Assembly (NCBI GenBank): GCA_020050695.1
Contig: JAGVKI010000221.1
Coordinates: 1 to 7,392, forward strand
Length of the DNA stretch: 7,392 nucleotides
Origin: Alphaproteobacteria bacterium
GTDB lineage: Bacteria > Pseudomonadota > Alphaproteobacteria > Rickettsiales > SXRF01
Direction of reading: 5' to 3'
The notes under the pieces: model-generated
What the model saw: the letters and a program-made list of their open reading frames with translations, nothing else
What the model was told of the DNA's origin: nothing
Database searches by the model: none
Shown: one piece after another, positions 6,780-7,392 of the stretch
How the letters are laid out: every line of letters begins with the position of its first letter
Numbering within the stretch: position 1 is the stretch's first letter
Translations under genes and position numbers: made by a program

Positions 6780-7016
6780 ATGGCAGCTGCGTCGTACCTT
6801 ATCCCTGAAAAGGGCTATGTGAATGAAACCCAGACCGGCAAGGATTATTTAATCCCCGAGCAGGGTTACATCAATGAAATGCGTGGGCAGGTCAATCCCA
6901 ATAGCAGGAAACAATATCTGATTCCTGAGAAAGGCTACATGAACGAAACCTTAAACGGGAAACAATATGTGATTCCCGAGCAAGGCACTATCAACGAAAC
7001 GCGGAGCGATCCGTAG
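6780..7016 (+). CDS. Small four-repeat protein (YLIPExGYxNET motif), function unknown
   Basis: The 78-residue product is almost wholly four copies of a 12-residue motif, Y-[LV]-I-P-E-[KQ]-G-[YT]-x-N-E-[TM], at residues 6-17, 23-34, 46-57 and 63-74. Copies 1 and 3 have P-E-K-G-Y and copies 2 and 4 have P-E-Q-G. The linkers 1-2 and 3-4 are both five residues with a central G-K, while the middle linker is longer (11 residues, with N-P-N-S). No signal peptide, membrane segment or cysteine is present. The ATG follows the stop of the beta-helix gene directly, with only a weak CAGG 9 nt upstream, so translation is probably coupled. I have an uncertain memory of similar Y-x-x-P-x-x-G-Y-x-N-E-T repeats in small phage proteins next to structural genes. 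The steady amino-acid motif despite third-base differences supports real coding. Biochemical function is unknown. Confidence 0.85.
   Translation: MAAASYLIPEKGYVNETQTGKDYLIPEQGYINEMRGQVNPNSRKQYLIPEKGYMNETLNGKQYVIPEQGTINETRSDP
6795..7001 (+). repeat. Coding tandem repeat in A-B-A'-B' order
   Basis: Units start at 6795, 6846, 6915 and 6966, with spacings of 51, 69 and 51 bases. The equal first and last spacings and the shared K/Q alternation show that a two-unit block was duplicated, after an earlier duplication of one unit. Third codon positions differ between copies, so selection has kept the protein motif. Confidence 0.85.
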
Positions 7017-7025
7017 CATTCAGCA

Positions 7026-7054
7026 GCGCAGTCCGTCCTCGCGGCGGGCTGCGC
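7026..7054 (+). terminator. Strong GC-rich hairpin between convergent genes, likely terminator
   Basis: GCGCAG (7026-7031) pairs with CTGCGC (7049-7054), and the stem continues inward to about 12 bp around a 5-nt loop (7038-7042). Two of the inner pairs are G-T, allowed in the plus-strand RNA but A-C mismatches in the minus-strand RNA, so the hairpin is stronger in the transcript of the upstream plus-strand genes. Only a short T-run (7060-7062) lies downstream, so it is not a classic intrinsic terminator. Confidence 0.5.
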
Positions 7055-7060
7055 CAGCCT

Positions 7061-7392
7061 TTAGCCTTCAGAAAGCATGCTGGCGCGCACGGGCGTTGCC
7101 GAAAGATAATGCAATACGGCCATGGCTTCAGCCGCACCGTTTGCCGGAATATTGCAGGTGACTTCGCCGGTCTGGTCATTGGTGGCAATGGAATAGGACG
7201 GTTTAATGCGCACCCCGCGCTTCGGCGCGGCATAGATAGCACTATGCACTGCATTGCTGAATGCACGGTATTTGCCGCGCTCAATGCGGCTTTCCCCATC
7301 ATGGGTATCTTCCCCGCGCAGGTCGGCGCGTATGAACAGGCCGCCCTTGCCGTCATTGGTAATACGCATGGTAAGTTCGATCTCGCTCCAGG
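7061..7392 (-). CDS. Unrecognised protein, C-terminal part (5' truncated by window edge)
   Basis: The frame is open from the right edge to a TAA at 7061-7063. An ATG at 7369 exists, but the seven codons before it (W-S-E-I-E-L-T) read naturally into the protein, so the gene very probably begins outside the window. The visible 110 residues alternate charged and hydrophobic positions in a way that suggests a small mixed alpha/beta domain: G-G-L-F-I-R-A-D-L-R-G-E near the left, a helix-like S-N-A-V-H-S-A-I-Y-A-A, then a strand pair around I-K-P-S-Y-S-I-A. No cysteine cluster, signal or membrane segment is seen, and I do not recognise a family. It faces the phage-like genes and may be the next host gene beyond them or another cargo gene. 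The overlapping frame 6991-7356 is compositionally poor and is not preferred. Confidence 0.65.
   Translation of the reverse strand, partial: WSEIELTMRITNDGKGGLFIRADLRGEDTHDGESRIERGKYRAFSNAVHSAIYAAPKRGVRIKPSYSIATNDQTGEVTCNIPANGAAEAMAVLHYLSATPVRASMLSEG

Noticed and set aside
6991..7356. Minus-strand frame of 121 residues
   Set aside because: It is rich in A, R, P and C without domain-like pattern, overlaps the repeat gene, and competes with a better frame that is open to the window edge.
1..7392. CRISPR array, insertion sequence or second copy of the tRNA 3' end
   Set aside because: No regularly spaced direct repeats, no transposase or integrase frame, and no repeat of the tRNA end were seen on either strand by eye.

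Overview
The window looks like a chromosomal stretch of an alphaproteobacterium with roughly even GC content. The left half holds ordinary housekeeping genes: the 3' end of an M16-family peptidase gene, gshA (glutamate-cysteine ligase, proteobacterial ATP-grasp-like type), rsmE (16S rRNA m3U1498 methyltransferase) and ubiA (4-hydroxybenzoate polyprenyltransferase). The peptidase tail resembles alphaproteobacterial M16 proteins related to the mitochondrial processing peptidase. The neighbourhood ubiA / rsmE / gshA, with ubiA divergent from rsmE, is one I associate with Alphaproteobacteria. The taxon is inferred from protein style and gene order only.

Layout: the peptidase (+) ends tail-to-tail inside the end of gshA (-), with a 24-bp overlap. 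gshA lies directly behind rsmE on the same strand (stop and start one base apart), so the two are probably one transcript. ubiA (+) diverges from rsmE across a 53-bp gap. A 193-bp gap with two small inverted repeats leads to a cytosolic c-di-GMP-type protein (+). It has a degenerate GGDEF domain and an EAL domain that keeps every catalytic motif, which suggests a phosphodiesterase with a regulatory GGDEF remnant.

The right half begins with a complete tRNA-Thr(UGU) gene with encoded CCA. Directly downstream on the same strand are two genes that look viral or accessory. The first encodes a 571-residue protein with two N-terminal repeat modules of phage tail/fibre style, a right-handed beta-helix with a regular cysteine ladder, and a C-terminal presumed beta-sandwich. 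The second is fused to it at a TAAATG junction and encodes a 78-residue protein made almost only of four copies of a Y-L-I-P-E-x-G-Y-x-N-E-T motif in an A-B-A-B order. A tRNA 3' end followed by phage-like genes is a classic integration-site layout, although no integrase and no second att copy lie in the window.

The window closes with a strong hairpin between convergent genes and the C-terminal part of an unrecognised gene on the minus strand. The most novel-looking element is the beta-helix plus NET-repeat gene pair behind the tRNA.
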